From: Streptomyces sp. WZ.A104
Lineage (GTDB): Bacteria; Actinomycetota; Actinomycetes; Streptomycetales; Streptomycetaceae
NCBI RefSeq assembly: GCF_002382885.1
Contig: NZ_NWVL01000040.1
Coordinates: 1 to 64,000 of the forward strand
Direction: 5' to 3'
DNA: 64,000 bases
Part shown: positions 34,269 to 42,772 of the stretch, in pieces
Numbering within the stretch: the stretch's first letter is position 1
How the letters are laid out: the number at the start of each line of letters is the position of its first letter
Program-made: the position numbers and the translations under genes
Notes under the pieces: model-generated
Seen by the model: only the letters and a program-made list of their open reading frames with translations
The model's database searches: none
Told to the model about the DNA's origin: nothing

Positions 34269-34284
34269 TGTGACTCAAGTCACA
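34269..34284. promoter_or_regulatory. Crp-like palindrome upstream of cdgB
   Basis: TGTGACTCAAGTCACA is a perfect palindrome that matches the TGTGA-N6-TCACA pattern of Crp-type sites. It is about 130 bp upstream of the cdgB start. Streptomyces Crp recognises a related GTG-N6-CAC core. Confidence 0.55.
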
Positions 34285-34311
34285 ATAGATGATCATGGGT
34301 TGCCAGTGACC

Positions 34312-34333
34312 CGGAACGACAACTGTCGTTCCG
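34312..34333. promoter_or_regulatory. Perfect 9-bp inverted repeat between cdgB and the flavin reductase gene
   Basis: CGGAACGAC, AACT, GTCGTTCCG. With a four-base centre it could be an operator or a hairpin in the divergent region. Nearby degenerate TTCAGGRTC copies follow (34340-34365). Confidence 0.55.
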
Positions 34334-34470
34334 ATCCCGTTCAGGATCTATTCAGGGTCCGTTCATGAGCGCGTCCCGGGGGCCCGTCCGGGGCCCGTCC
34401 CGGAGTCCTAGGACCGGCTTGGTCCCTTGGCCCGATGCGGTCGTCCGGCCGCCACGGCTAGCGTTCCGGT

Positions 34471-35034
34471 GTGCTCCAGACGAAACCCCCCACCCCGCGC
34501 CCCGAGCCCATCCCCCATGCTGAGGGAGTGAGCAACGACGAGTTCCGCGCCGCACTCGCGCGGCTGGCCGCCGGGGTGGTGCTGGTCACCGCCCAGGAAC
34601 CGCCCCTCGACGCGGACGGCCGGGGCGAGGACGTCGGTATGACGGCGACCGCCTTCATGTCCGTGTCCCTGGACCCGCCCCTGGTGATGGTGAGCCTGCG
34701 CAACGGCTCCAGGATGGACGACCTCCTCGACGAGCAGCCGCTGTGGGCGGTCTCCGTCCTGGCGGCGAGCCAGCGGCACATCGCGGGCCGGTTCGCCATG
34801 AAGGGCCGGATCAGCGACCGGCTGTTGTTCGAGGACATCGCGTACGTACGCGGCGAGGTGACGCACGCGCCGCTGATCGGCGGGGCGCTGGCGACGCTGG
34901 AGTGCCGGACCGAGCAGCGGGTGGCGGCCGGGGACCACACCCTGGTGATCGGGCGGGTGCTGACGGCGGAGCTGCCGAGCCCGGACGGGGACCCGCTGAC
35001 GTACTTCAAGGGGCGCTACCGACAGCTGGGCTGA
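34471..35034 (+). CDS. Flavin reductase-like FMN-binding protein
   Basis: 187-aa member of the flavin reductase (HpaC/FMN-binding split-barrel) family. The core is ALARLAAGVVLVTAQ, then GMTATAFMSVSLDPPLVMVSL, the flavin-binding signature, and VLAASQRHIAGRFAMKG. C-terminal GDHTLVIGRV is the usual barrel strand. It supplies reduced flavin to an unidentified oxygenase. The start is GTG at 34471; another GTG near 34528 (SNDEFRAAL) is an alternative that removes a Pro-rich leader. Confidence 0.88.
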   Translation: MLQTKPPTPRPEPIPHAEGVSNDEFRAALARLAAGVVLVTAQEPPLDADGRGEDVGMTATAFMSVSLDPPLVMVSLRNGSRMDDLLDEQPLWAVSVLAASQRHIAGRFAMKGRISDRLLFEDIAYVRGEVTHAPLIGGALATLECRTEQRVAAGDHTLVIGRVLTAELPSPDGDPLTYFKGRYRQLG

Positions 35035-35048
35035 CGGGCCCGACCGGG

Positions 35049-35483
35049 CTACCAGTCGCGGCCCGAGCGGCCGCGCTTCGTGTCGCCGCGCTGCTTCTTC
35101 TCGCGCAGCCTGCGCTCGTTGATCCCGCGCGGGATCTTCCGCTTGATGCGCGGCTTGGGCGGCGGCGCCGTGGCCTCGGCCAGCAGCGCGGCGAGCCGCA
35201 CGGCGGCCGTCTCGCGGTTGCGCCACTGGGAGCGGTGCTCGGACGCCCGTACGGAGACGACTCCGCCCACCAGCCTGCCCGCGAGCCGCTCCAGCGCCCG
35301 CGCCTTCCACACATCGGGGAGCGCGTCGGTCGCCGCCAGGTCGAAGCGCAGCTCCACCTGCGAGTCGCTGGTGTTGACGTGCTGGCCGCCGGGGCCCGAG
35401 GAGCGCGAGAAACGCCACATGAGCTCGGCCTCCGGGAGGGAGACCGAACCGCGGATGACATAGGGCCCGGACATGACACCCAT
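35049..35483 (-). CDS. arfB: Alternative ribosome-rescue factor / peptidyl-tRNA hydrolase ArfB
   Basis: 144-aa protein releasing nascent chains from ribosomes stalled on truncated mRNA. The GGQ catalytic motif is in SSGPGGQHVNTSDSQVELRF, and a Lys/Arg-rich C-terminal tail (KPRIKRKIPRGINERR...KKQRGDTKRG) inserts into the empty mRNA channel. Length and layout are typical of YaeJ/ArfB. It is convergent with the flavin reductase gene, 15 bp apart. Confidence 0.93.
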   Translation of the reverse strand: MGVMSGPYVIRGSVSLPEAELMWRFSRSSGPGGQHVNTSDSQVELRFDLAATDALPDVWKARALERLAGRLVGGVVSVRASEHRSQWRNRETAAVRLAALLAEATAPPPKPRIKRKIPRGINERRLREKKQRGDTKRGRSGRDW

Positions 35484-35684
35484 GGTCCCCTCCCCGCACC
35501 CCGCCCGTCACCTTCTTTTGCCGCCGGAACCCGTCCGGTTCTCGCCGCAGGATCCCGTCCGGAGGAAGTTCGGCAAAGAAAGTAAAGCGAACAGGAACCT
35601 CGTGGTCTGCTGCTTGCGTTATGACGGATGACGGTAGCTTCGTGATGGCACGAAGCCCGCACACGACGAGGAAAGGGACTTCCC

Positions 35685-36260
35685 ATGGCAGTAAGCCTGT
35701 CCAAGGGCGGCAACGTCTCGCTCACCAAGGAGGCACCGGGCCTGACCGCCGTCACGGTCGGCCTCGGCTGGGACGTCCGTACCACCACCGGCACCGACTT
35801 CGACCTCGACGCCTCGGCGATCGCGGTCAACCCGGCGGGGAAGGTCTTCTCCGACGGCCACTTCGTCTTCTTCAACAACAAGTCGACGCCGGACCAGACC
35901 ATCGTGCACACCGGTGACAACGTCACGGGTGAGGGCGAGGGCGACGACGAGCAGATCAACGTCAACCTGGCAGGCCTGCCGGCCGATGTGGACAAGATCG
36001 TCTTCCCGGTCTCCATCTACGACGCCGAGACCCGCAGCCAGAACTTCGGCCAGGTCCGCAACGCGTTCATCCGCATCCTCAACCAGGCCGGCGGCGCCGA
36101 GATCGCCCGCTACGACCTGAGCGAGGACGCCGCCACCGAGACCGCCATGGTCTTCGGCGAGCTCTACCGCAACGGCGCCGAGTGGAAGTTCCGCGCGGTC
36201 GGCCAGGGTTACGCCTCGGGCCTGCGCGGCATCGCCCAGGACTTCGGCGTCAACCTCTGA
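35685..36260 (+). CDS. terD: TerD family calcium-binding stress protein
   Basis: 191-aa TerD-domain protein (tellurium-resistance/stress family) that binds calcium. Family motifs seen are GLGWDVRTTTGTDFDLDASA, DQTIVHTGDNVTGEGEGDDE (acidic calcium site), VSIYDAE and FGQVRNAFIRI. GGAAAGGG lies upstream of the ATG. Streptomyces carry many paralogues linked to development and stress. No other ter genes are adjacent. Confidence 0.93.
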   Translation: MAVSLSKGGNVSLTKEAPGLTAVTVGLGWDVRTTTGTDFDLDASAIAVNPAGKVFSDGHFVFFNNKSTPDQTIVHTGDNVTGEGEGDDEQINVNLAGLPADVDKIVFPVSIYDAETRSQNFGQVRNAFIRILNQAGGAEIARYDLSEDAATETAMVFGELYRNGAEWKFRAVGQGYASGLRGIAQDFGVNL

Positions 36261-36295
36261 CCCGAGCGGGCACAACAGCTTCACCGGCTTCACCC

Positions 36296-36328
36296 GAGCC
36301 CCCGGCCGCACCGCGCGGCCGGGGGCTC
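36296..36328. terminator. Bidirectional hairpin between terD and the M1 peptidase gene
   Basis: A 14-bp perfect stem, GAGCCCCCGGCCGC with GCGGCCGGGGGCTC and a five-base loop, sits between two convergent genes. Confidence 0.85.
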
Positions 36329-36363
36329 CGGCGCGCGACGGGTCCTCTGCCCGCGTGCGCAGG

Positions 36364-37761
36364 TCAGCCCTCCCCGGGCGGCCGGCTTTCGCCGTACAGC
36401 CAGGCGTCCCACAGCCCGGTCAGATCCTGCCCCGTCTCCTCCTCCACGTACGCGGTGAAGTCGTCGGTGGAGGCGTTCCCGTGCCGGTGGGCCTTGGTCC
36501 ACCCCCTGACGAGGGCGAAGAACGCCGGGTCGTCGTCCATGGCGAGCCGGACGCGGTGCACGACCATGGCCCCGCGCCCGTACACCGGCGGATCGGACAG
36601 ATCCACGGCGTTCGGCGGATCGGCGGGCGGGAAAGCCCAGTTGGCGTCGTTCCGGTACGCCTCCTCGAAGCTCTCCTCGACGGGCACGTCCTCGTGGTCG
36701 GCGGCCCAGAGCCACTCCGCGTACGTGGCGAAGCCCTCGTTGAGCCACATGTCCCGCCAGGTCGCGGGGGTGACGGAGTTCCCGAACCACTGGTGGGCCA
36801 GCTCGTGGACGAGGAGAGCGGTGTCGGGCGGGCCTGGGAAGACGGGCCGGTTCTGGGTCTCCAGGGCGTACGTCGAGTCACCCGTCCGCTCGACGATCGC
36901 CCCGGCGGAGGCGAAGGGGTACGGGCCGAACTTCCCGGCCGACCACTTCAGCACCGCCGGAATCCGCCCCAGCACGTCCTCGCTCGCCGCCGCCGACTCC
37001 GGATCCACGGCGGTGAACAGCCGGATGCCGTCAGGCGTCACCGACTCCTCCGTGGCGAACCGGCCCACGGCCACCGTCGCCAGATAGCTCGCCATGGGCT
37101 CGGCGGTCCGCCAGCGGAAGGCGGTACGGCCGCCTTCCGTACGCCGGGACACCAACTCCCCGTTGGAGACGGCGGTCAGCGCCTCGGGCACGGTGATCTC
37201 GATGTCGTACACGGCCTTGTCGCTCGGGTGGTGGTTGCCGGGGAACCAGGCCATGGAGCCGGTCGGCTCGCCGAGGGCCACCGCACCGTCCGCCGTCCGC
37301 AGCCAGCCCTCCTTCTCACCGTCCGCGTCGGTGAGGGTCTCCGGAGATCCGGAGTAGCGCACAACAGTGGTGAACGTGCGCCCCTTGTGCAACCGGTGTT
37401 CCACCGCCCCCGCCGGACGCAGCGTCATCTCCTTGCCCGCCCGGTTCACGGCAGCCGGCCGACCCGCGACGGTCGCGCTCTCGACGTCCAGCCCGGCCAG
37501 GTCGAGGTGGAACGCGCTCAGGTCCTGGGTGGCGCGGGCGGTGATCGTCGCCGTGCCGCGCAGCCGGTCGGCGGCCGGGTCGACGTCGAGCTTCAGGCCG
37601 TAGTGCGTGACGTCGTAGCCGTCGTTGCCGAGCCCGGGGAAGTACGGGTCGCGCAGCCCGGCCGCGCCCGGCGTGCCCTCGACCCCGCCGGAACAGCCCG
37701 CGCTGAGGAGGGCGAGGGCGAGGAGGAAGGACGCGGTACGGGCCGGGGGGCGGAGATTCAC
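36364..37761 (-). CDS. M1 family zinc metallopeptidase, lipoprotein
   Basis: 465-aa aminopeptidase-N-like enzyme, probably extracellular. The signal peptide ends in LLSAGCSGG, a lipobox. The catalytic HELAHQWFGN (HExxH) is followed 18 residues on by the zinc Glu in WLNEGFATY. The alanyl-aminopeptidase GxMEN motif is not obvious (GAIVERTGDSTYALETQN), as is common in this shorter subfamily. The GTG at 37761 with AGGA upstream is preferred to a TTG at 37791. Confidence 0.9.
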   Translation of the reverse strand: MNLRPPARTASFLLALALLSAGCSGGVEGTPGAAGLRDPYFPGLGNDGYDVTHYGLKLDVDPAADRLRGTATITARATQDLSAFHLDLAGLDVESATVAGRPAAVNRAGKEMTLRPAGAVEHRLHKGRTFTTVVRYSGSPETLTDADGEKEGWLRTADGAVALGEPTGSMAWFPGNHHPSDKAVYDIEITVPEALTAVSNGELVSRRTEGGRTAFRWRTAEPMASYLATVAVGRFATEESVTPDGIRLFTAVDPESAAASEDVLGRIPAVLKWSAGKFGPYPFASAGAIVERTGDSTYALETQNRPVFPGPPDTALLVHELAHQWFGNSVTPATWRDMWLNEGFATYAEWLWAADHEDVPVEESFEEAYRNDANWAFPPADPPNAVDLSDPPVYGRGAMVVHRVRLAMDDDPAFFALVRGWTKAHRHGNASTDDFTAYVEEETGQDLTGLWDAWLYGESRPPGEG

Positions 37762-37818
37762 CCGGTCGATCCTAGGCGGGCCTGCCGCCAAAGCCTGTCG
37801 ATCAGTTCGGGTCAGGGA

Positions 37819-37854
37819 GAAGCCGCCCGCCTCGGGGAACGGGCGGGCGGCTTC
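37819..37854 (-). terminator. Hairpin after the beta-propeller lipoprotein gene
   Basis: GAAGCCGCCCGCC pairs with GGCGGGCGGCTTC around a ten-base loop, about 45 bp past the stop at 37899. Confidence 0.8.
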
Positions 37855-37898
37855 GGCTCAGGGAGGCGGCTTCCTCTGCTGAGGGAAGCGGGTTCTGC

Positions 37899-39122
37899 TC
37901 AGAGGACGGCGATACCGAGGGGCCGGTTGCCCGCCGTCAGGCGGACCGGTTCGCTCTCCGGGTCCTCCATGCCGTCCAGGTCGACGACCGTGATCCCGTT
38001 CCAGTAACCGTCGCGGGTGAAGCCGCCGGTGACGTACGCCGTCCGGCCGTCCTTCGACACCGCCACGTCCTCGTGCGGTCCCTTCAGCGGGACGACCCGC
38101 TCCTTGCCGTCAGGAGTGCGGACGGTGAGCGAGGGGCCCTCGTCGTCCGAGCCGATCGGGCCGGTGCCGACGACGAGGAGAGTGCCGTCGGGGGTGAGGG
38201 CCGCGCCGTGCTGGTGGGTGTTGGCGGTCATCCGCTCGACCGTCACCTCGCCGGTGCGCGGGTCGAGGACCGCGAGCCGCTCCCCCTCGAAGGGCAGCAG
38301 CAGCTTGCCGTCCGCGGGGCGTACGACGGCGTAGTGCGGCTTGAGCCAGGAGCCGAGCCCGCCCTCGGTGCCGTACGGGGCGACTTCCATGCGCCGGGTC
38401 CTGAGTGTGTCCGCGTCCACCGCCGTGACGTCGAAGGAGTCGTGATCGGTGGCGTACACCTCACGGCCGTCCGGCGAGACGTCCACGTCGAAGGGGCGAC
38501 GTCCGACCGGCGCGGTGCCGGTGACCTCGCCGGCCTCGGTGTCGATGACCTCCACGGTGCCGTTGCCGTCGGGCACGTTGACGCCGACGTAGACGTGCTC
38601 GCCGCCGGGGGCCAGGGCGATGCCCATGCCGCCGCCCCGGTACTCGCCGGCGGTGACGGGTCCGGTCTCCGTCTCGTACGGGATGAGCGCGAGGCGTGTC
38701 CGCCGTCGCGTGTCCACGACCGCGACGCCCTCGGCGGTGGCGACCCAGGCACGCCCGTCCTCGCCGACGACGAGGCCATAGGGGGCGGTGCCTACCTCGA
38801 CCGAGGCGATGGGGGCCCCGCCCTCCCCGGACCCGTCGCGCCCCGGGTCGACGAAGGTCACGGTGTCGCTGCCGAAGTCGGCGACGAGGAGAGTCCCGTC
38901 GGCCGTGCGGCCGGTGGGGGTACGGGAGGGGTCGGGGGTGCGCACGGTGCTCGGCGCGGCGGACCCGGCCGGGGTGCCGGAGGTGTCCGGGGCGGCCTCC
39001 GTGGTGCCGGTCGCGCACCCGGCGAGCAGGGCGGCGGCGACGAGGGCGAGCGTGATGCGGCGGGCGCGGGTGACGGGTGCCGTGGCTGTGCGGCGGGCGC
39101 GGGGACCGCGCTTCGCGGTCAT
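37899..39122 (-). CDS. YncE-like beta-propeller lipoprotein
   Basis: 407-aa secreted protein. The Arg-rich signal peptide ends in the lipobox LLAGC. The mature part is a series of propeller blades of the YVTN/YncE type, with repeated units such as GTLLVADFGSDTVTFVD, GGEHVYVGVNVPDGNGTVEVID and DGREVYATDHDSFDVTAVD. No catalytic motif is seen; such proteins often bind ligands or act as quinoprotein-like scaffolds. The stop-side neighbour overlaps upstream: the ankyrin gene ends four bases inside its start. Confidence 0.82.
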   Translation of the reverse strand: MTAKRGPRARRTATAPVTRARRITLALVAAALLAGCATGTTEAAPDTSGTPAGSAAPSTVRTPDPSRTPTGRTADGTLLVADFGSDTVTFVDPGRDGSGEGGAPIASVEVGTAPYGLVVGEDGRAWVATAEGVAVVDTRRRTRLALIPYETETGPVTAGEYRGGGMGIALAPGGEHVYVGVNVPDGNGTVEVIDTEAGEVTGTAPVGRRPFDVDVSPDGREVYATDHDSFDVTAVDADTLRTRRMEVAPYGTEGGLGSWLKPHYAVVRPADGKLLLPFEGERLAVLDPRTGEVTVERMTANTHQHGAALTPDGTLLVVGTGPIGSDDEGPSLTVRTPDGKERVVPLKGPHEDVAVSKDGRTAYVTGGFTRDGYWNGITVVDLDGMEDPESEPVRLTAGNRPLGIAVL

Positions 39123-39715
39123 GCGGCGTCTCGCAGCAGCGCGGCCAGCTCCGCGAACCCGCGCCGCTCGGCGTGGGCGAGCGGGGTGACCCCGTCCCCG
39201 TCGGGCAGATCCCGTGTCGCCCCGGCCGCGAGCAGCAGTTCCACGACCTCCTGGTGCGCCCGGCCGCCCTCGCCGAGGATCACCGCCTCCAGCAGGGCGG
39301 TCCAGCCGAGCCGGTTCACGTGGTCGACGTCGATGTCGGTGACGCGCAGCACCTCCCGTACGTACGCGACATGGCCGCGTTCGCTGGCAGGGATGAGGGA
39401 GACGCCGCCGAACCGGTTGCGCAGGGTCAGGTCCGGTCCGGCGGGCAGCAGCACGTGCAGCATCGCAACGCTGCCGGTGACCCCGGTGACCAGCCAGGGG
39501 CTGTCCTCACGGCGGTCCTGGGCGTTCGGGTCGGCCCCGGCCGCCACGAGCAGCCGGGCCACCTCGACATGGTCACCGTGGACGGCGAGCAGCAGGGGGG
39601 TGCGCAGCTCGTCGTCGCGGACGTCGACCCGGGCACCGCCCTCGATCGCGGTGCGCGCACCTTCGGCGTCGCCGGTGCGTGCGGCGGTGAGCAGGTCGTG
39701 ATCGAGGGCGTTCAT
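39119..39715 (-). CDS. Ankyrin-repeat protein
   Basis: 198-aa cytoplasmic protein made of about five ankyrin repeats (DHDLLTAARTGDAEGARTAI, LRTPLLLAVHGDHVEVARLL, RFGGVSLIPASERGHVAYV, LGWTALLEAVILGEGGRAHQ, VTPLAHAERRGFAELAALL). It is a protein-protein interaction module. Its stop overlaps the start of the downstream beta-propeller lipoprotein by four bases, so the pair is translationally coupled. Confidence 0.9.
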   Translation of the reverse strand: MNALDHDLLTAARTGDAEGARTAIEGGARVDVRDDELRTPLLLAVHGDHVEVARLLVAAGADPNAQDRREDSPWLVTGVTGSVAMLHVLLPAGPDLTLRNRFGGVSLIPASERGHVAYVREVLRVTDIDVDHVNRLGWTALLEAVILGEGGRAHQEVVELLLAAGATRDLPDGDGVTPLAHAERRGFAELAALLRDAA

Positions 39716-39752
39716 GGGTACTCCGTTCTCGGCTGTGCCTGTGCGGACGCGA

Positions 39753-40310
39753 CTACCGGGCGAGGGCGGCGACGCCCGCCCGGGCGAACTTCTCGTCGAG
39801 GTCGCCGCTGGGCGCGCCGGCCACGCCGATGCCCGCCACCGGGGCGCCCTTGGCCTGGACCGGGGCGCCGCCGCCGAGGAACAGGGTGCCGGGGATGTCC
39901 TTCAGGTTCGGGGCCTGCTCCAGGCGCTTGACCAGCTCGGAGGTGGGGGCGTTCCAGGAGACGGCGGTGTACGCCTTCTTCACGGCGGACTCGGGGGACT
40001 GCGGGCCCGCGCCGTCGCCGCGCAGGGTGACGATGGTGTTGCCGTTGCGGTCGACCACAGCGACGGAGACGCGCTGGTTCTCCTTCTTCGCGGCGTCCAG
40101 CGTGGCCTGGGCGGCCTTGGTGGCGGCAGCCACGGTCAGGTGCGTGGTCTGCTGGAGGTTGCGGTTCTTCGTGTCGGCCTTGACCGCGGCGGCGGGGGCG
40201 GCAGCCGGGGAGGAGGCGCTCGCGGACATCGCGCCGAACGTCCCGGCCCCGAGAGCGGCGACGACAACGGCACCGGTGACGACACGGGTACGCAGCGACA
40301 GCTTCTTCAT
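39753..40310 (-). CDS. hbpS: Secreted heme-binding protein HbpS (GlcG/HbpS family)
   Basis: 185-aa protein with a signal peptide (MKKLSLRTRVVTGAVVVAAL, ending near SASAS) and a GlcG/HbpS domain (LTVAAATKAAQATLDAAKKE, VSVAVVDRNGNTIVTLRGDG, then GAPVAGIGVAGAPSGDLDEK). HbpS of S. reticuli is an extracellular octamer that binds heme and iron and controls the sensor kinase SenS under oxidative stress. The divergent neighbour is a NarL-type kinase/regulator pair, matching hbpS-senS-senR. AGGAGCC precedes the ATG. A 55-bp perfect copy of part of this gene lies at 43184-43238. Confidence 0.93.
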   Translation of the reverse strand: MKKLSLRTRVVTGAVVVAALGAGTFGAMSASASSPAAAPAAAVKADTKNRNLQQTTHLTVAAATKAAQATLDAAKKENQRVSVAVVDRNGNTIVTLRGDGAGPQSPESAVKKAYTAVSWNAPTSELVKRLEQAPNLKDIPGTLFLGGGAPVQAKGAPVAGIGVAGAPSGDLDEKFARAGVAALAR

Positions 40311-40557
40311 GGTGGCTCCTTGATGGTTTCCGGGGCGGCCCGGTGGTTCGTACGAGCGGGCCGGGCGTTTCGCTCTGGTATCGATCCTCCCGACGGATCC
40401 GGCCCCGTACGGTCGACGTACCGGCTGGAAGCGGCGCGCGGGACGGCTGACGTCCCCATCAGCCGATCGGTTGATGCGGGGGTGGTCGGACCGGGCCACC
40501 ATGGAGGGATCTGCGCAGGTCAACAGGGGCGGCGACACAGGGAACGCGAGGTATGAG

Positions 40558-42078
40558 GTGCACCACCCAAGCGGTCCGCGCGACGCGGAGAGGGGTGGCT
40601 CCGGTGCGCACGAGGGGGAGAAGGGTGCCCCCCGTCCGCACGACTTGGAAAGGGGTGACCCCCGTCCGCACAACGCGGAGAAGAGTGCCCCCCGTCCGCA
40701 CGCCGCGGGGAAGGGTGCCCACCGTCCGCACGCCGCGGGGAAGGGTGCCCACCGTCCGCACGCCGCGGGGAAGGGTGCCCACCGTCCGCACGGCCCGGAC
40801 AGGGGCGACCCCCATCCGCACAGCGCGGAGGAGAACGTCCCCACCGGCCCGGACCCCGACGCCCGCTGGCTCGCGCTCCTCATGCACGCCGCGTTCTTCC
40901 TGCTGCTCGGCGCCTCGCTGACCCGCTTCCTGATGCGGCACCCCGGCGAGGCCCGCACCCCGTGGATCATCGCTCTCTCCATCACCCTCGCGGCGCTCTA
41001 CCTCCTCGGCCCGGTCCTCGGCTCGCGCCCCACCCCGCGCCGGCTCACCTGGCTCGGGGTCCTCGTCGTCGTCTGGATGGTGCTGGTCGTGCTCGCGCCG
41101 AGCTTCGCGTGGTGCGCGGTGCCGCTCTTCTACACGGGGCTGCGCATCCTGCCGCCGCGTGCGGCACTCGCGCTCGTCGCCCTGCTCACGGCGTTCGTCG
41201 TCGCCGCGCAACTGCGCCTGGCGACCGGGTTCGACCCGAACCTGGTACTCGCCCCGCCCGCCGTGGCCGCCGTAGCGACCGCCGTCTTCGTCCATATGCA
41301 GCGCCAGGCGGTACGCCAACGGGAACTGGCCGCACGCCAGCGCGAGCTGATCGACGACCTGCTGCGCACCCGGCGCGAACTCGCCGCCACCGAGCGCCGC
41401 GAGGGCACCCTCGCCGAACGCCAGCGGCTCTCCATGGAGATCCACGACACCCTCGCGCAGGGCCTGTCCAGCCAGCAGATGCTGCTCCAGGCCGCCGACC
41501 GCACCTGGACCGCCGACCCGGACGCCGCCCGCCGCCATGTCCGTACCGCCACGGGTATCGCCGAACGCAACCTCGCCGAGGCCCGCCGCTTCGTCCACGA
41601 CCTGGCCCCGGCCGACCTCGCGGAGGGCGGCGGCCTGGAGGCGGCGCTGCACGCGCTGGCGGCCCGCGAGACGGCGCAGGCCCAGGGCGCCCTGACCGTC
41701 CGGTGCCACGTGGAGGGCACTCCGCACACCCCCCTGCCGGACCGGGTGCAGTCCGCCCTGCTGCGCATCGCCCAAGGGGCCCTGGCCAATGTGGGGGAGC
41801 ACTCCGGGGCGACCGCCGCCGGCCTGACCCTGACCCACCTGGACGACCGGGTGGTCCTGGACATCGCCGACAACGGCCGCGGCTTCACCGTGGAGCCCGC
41901 AGGCGCACACGGCACCCCCACCGTCCGCGGCCACGGCCTCCCGGCGATGCGGGCCCGAGTGCACCAGCTCGGCGGAACGCTCACGATCGAGTCGGCGCCG
42001 GGCGAGGGCACGGTGCTCTCGGCCGAGGTCCCCCTCACCACGGCCCCGGCCCCCAGCGCCCCGGAGGAGCCCTCATGA
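40558..42078 (+). CDS. senS: Two-component sensor histidine kinase SenS with His-rich repeat extension
   Basis: 506-aa NarL-type histidine kinase, the partner of secreted HbpS. An N-terminal stretch of eight decapeptide repeats (consensus HAAGKGAHRP, about residues 18-97) is followed by four or five membrane helices (about 110-245). A HisKA_3 dimerisation domain follows with the phosphoacceptor in RQRLSMEIHDTLAQG, then a HATPase domain (DIADNGRGFTV, GHGLPAMRARV). The GTG at 40558 is chosen because GCGAGG lies about 7 nt upstream. ATG 40501 is an alternative, and a Met near 40880 would exclude the repeats. The stop overlaps senR (ATGA). Confidence 0.88.
   Translation: MHHPSGPRDAERGGSGAHEGEKGAPRPHDLERGDPRPHNAEKSAPRPHAAGKGAHRPHAAGKGAHRPHAAGKGAHRPHGPDRGDPHPHSAEENVPTGPDPDARWLALLMHAAFFLLLGASLTRFLMRHPGEARTPWIIALSITLAALYLLGPVLGSRPTPRRLTWLGVLVVVWMVLVVLAPSFAWCAVPLFYTGLRILPPRAALALVALLTAFVVAAQLRLATGFDPNLVLAPPAVAAVATAVFVHMQRQAVRQRELAARQRELIDDLLRTRRELAATERREGTLAERQRLSMEIHDTLAQGLSSQQMLLQAADRTWTADPDAARRHVRTATGIAERNLAEARRFVHDLAPADLAEGGGLEAALHALAARETAQAQGALTVRCHVEGTPHTPLPDRVQSALLRIAQGALANVGEHSGATAAGLTLTHLDDRVVLDIADNGRGFTVEPAGAHGTPTVRGHGLPAMRARVHQLGGTLTIESAPGEGTVLSAEVPLTTAPAPSAPEEPS
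40609..40848 (+). repeat. Eight 30-bp repeats encoding His-rich decapeptides
   Basis: Units start at 40609 and every 30 bp to 40819. The three central copies (from 40699) are identical and outer copies diverge. They are read in the senS frame and give two His per ten residues in the central units. Thirty is a multiple of three, so copy number can change without breaking the kinase. There are no unique spacers, so this is not CRISPR. Confidence 0.88.
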
Positions 42079-42713
42079 CCAGCCGCCCGACAACTCCCGT
42101 ACGCATCCTGCTCTGCGACGACCACGTGGTCGTGCGCGCCGGACTGCTCGCCCTCCTCGGCAGCGAACCGGACATCGAGGTCGTCGGCGAGGCGGGCAGC
42201 GGCGAGGAGGCCGTGGTGCTCGCCGCCCGGCTCACCCCGGACGTCGTCCTCATGGACCTCCAGCTCGGCGAGGGCATCGACGGCGTCGAGGCGACCCGCC
42301 GCATCGCCGCCGACGGCACCGTCCACGTCCTGGTTCTGACCACGTACGACACCGACGCCGACATCACCCGCGCCATCGAGGCCGGCGCCACCGGCTACCT
42401 GCTGAAGGCCGAACGCCCCGAGGAACTGTTCGCCGCTATCCGGTCCGCGGCCCAGGGCCGCACCACGCTCTCGGCCCCCGTCGCCAGCCGCGTCATGGCC
42501 CGGATGCGCAGCCCCCGCCCCAGCCTCACCGACCGGGAACGCGACATCCTCGCCCAGCTCTCCCAGGGCCTCGGCAACCGCGACATCGCCCGCGCCCTGT
42601 TCATCAGCGAGGCCACGGTCAAGACCCACCTGGGCCGGATCTACGACAAGCTCGGCGTCGACACCCGCGCGGGCGCGGTATCGGTCGCGAAGGAACAGCG
42701 TCTGCTGCCGTAG
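42075..42713 (+). CDS. senR: Response regulator SenR (NarL/LuxR family)
   Basis: 212-aa regulator. The receiver domain has the acidic pair CDDH, the phosphoacceptor Asp61 in VVLMDLQLG, the Thr in LVLTTYD and Lys in YLLKAERPEE. The LuxR-type helix-turn-helix spans about residues 148-205 (LTDRERDILAQLSQGLGNRD, ISEATVKTHLGRIYDKL). It overlaps senS by four bases. In S. reticuli SenR controls the hbpS-senSR region and catalase-peroxidase genes; here the 247-bp hbpS/senS gap is the likely local target. Confidence 0.92.
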   Translation: MTSRPTTPVRILLCDDHVVVRAGLLALLGSEPDIEVVGEAGSGEEAVVLAARLTPDVVLMDLQLGEGIDGVEATRRIAADGTVHVLVLTTYDTDADITRAIEAGATGYLLKAERPEELFAAIRSAAQGRTTLSAPVASRVMARMRSPRPSLTDRERDILAQLSQGLGNRDIARALFISEATVKTHLGRIYDKLGVDTRAGAVSVAKEQRLLP

Positions 42714-42772
42714 GGCTCGGCCGGCGGCCTCGTTCTGATCGTCGAAGGTCGGCTCTCGAACCGGCCTTCGGA

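Noticed and set aside
34141..34470. BldD box upstream of cdgB
   Set aside because: The closest candidate (TGAC-N4-GTCA) has the wrong spacing for the BldD consensus; it is better described as a Crp-type palindrome.
40609..40848. Regular 30-bp repeats resembling a CRISPR array
   Set aside because: There are no unique spacers; units are directly adjacent and in frame within senS, and no cas genes are present.
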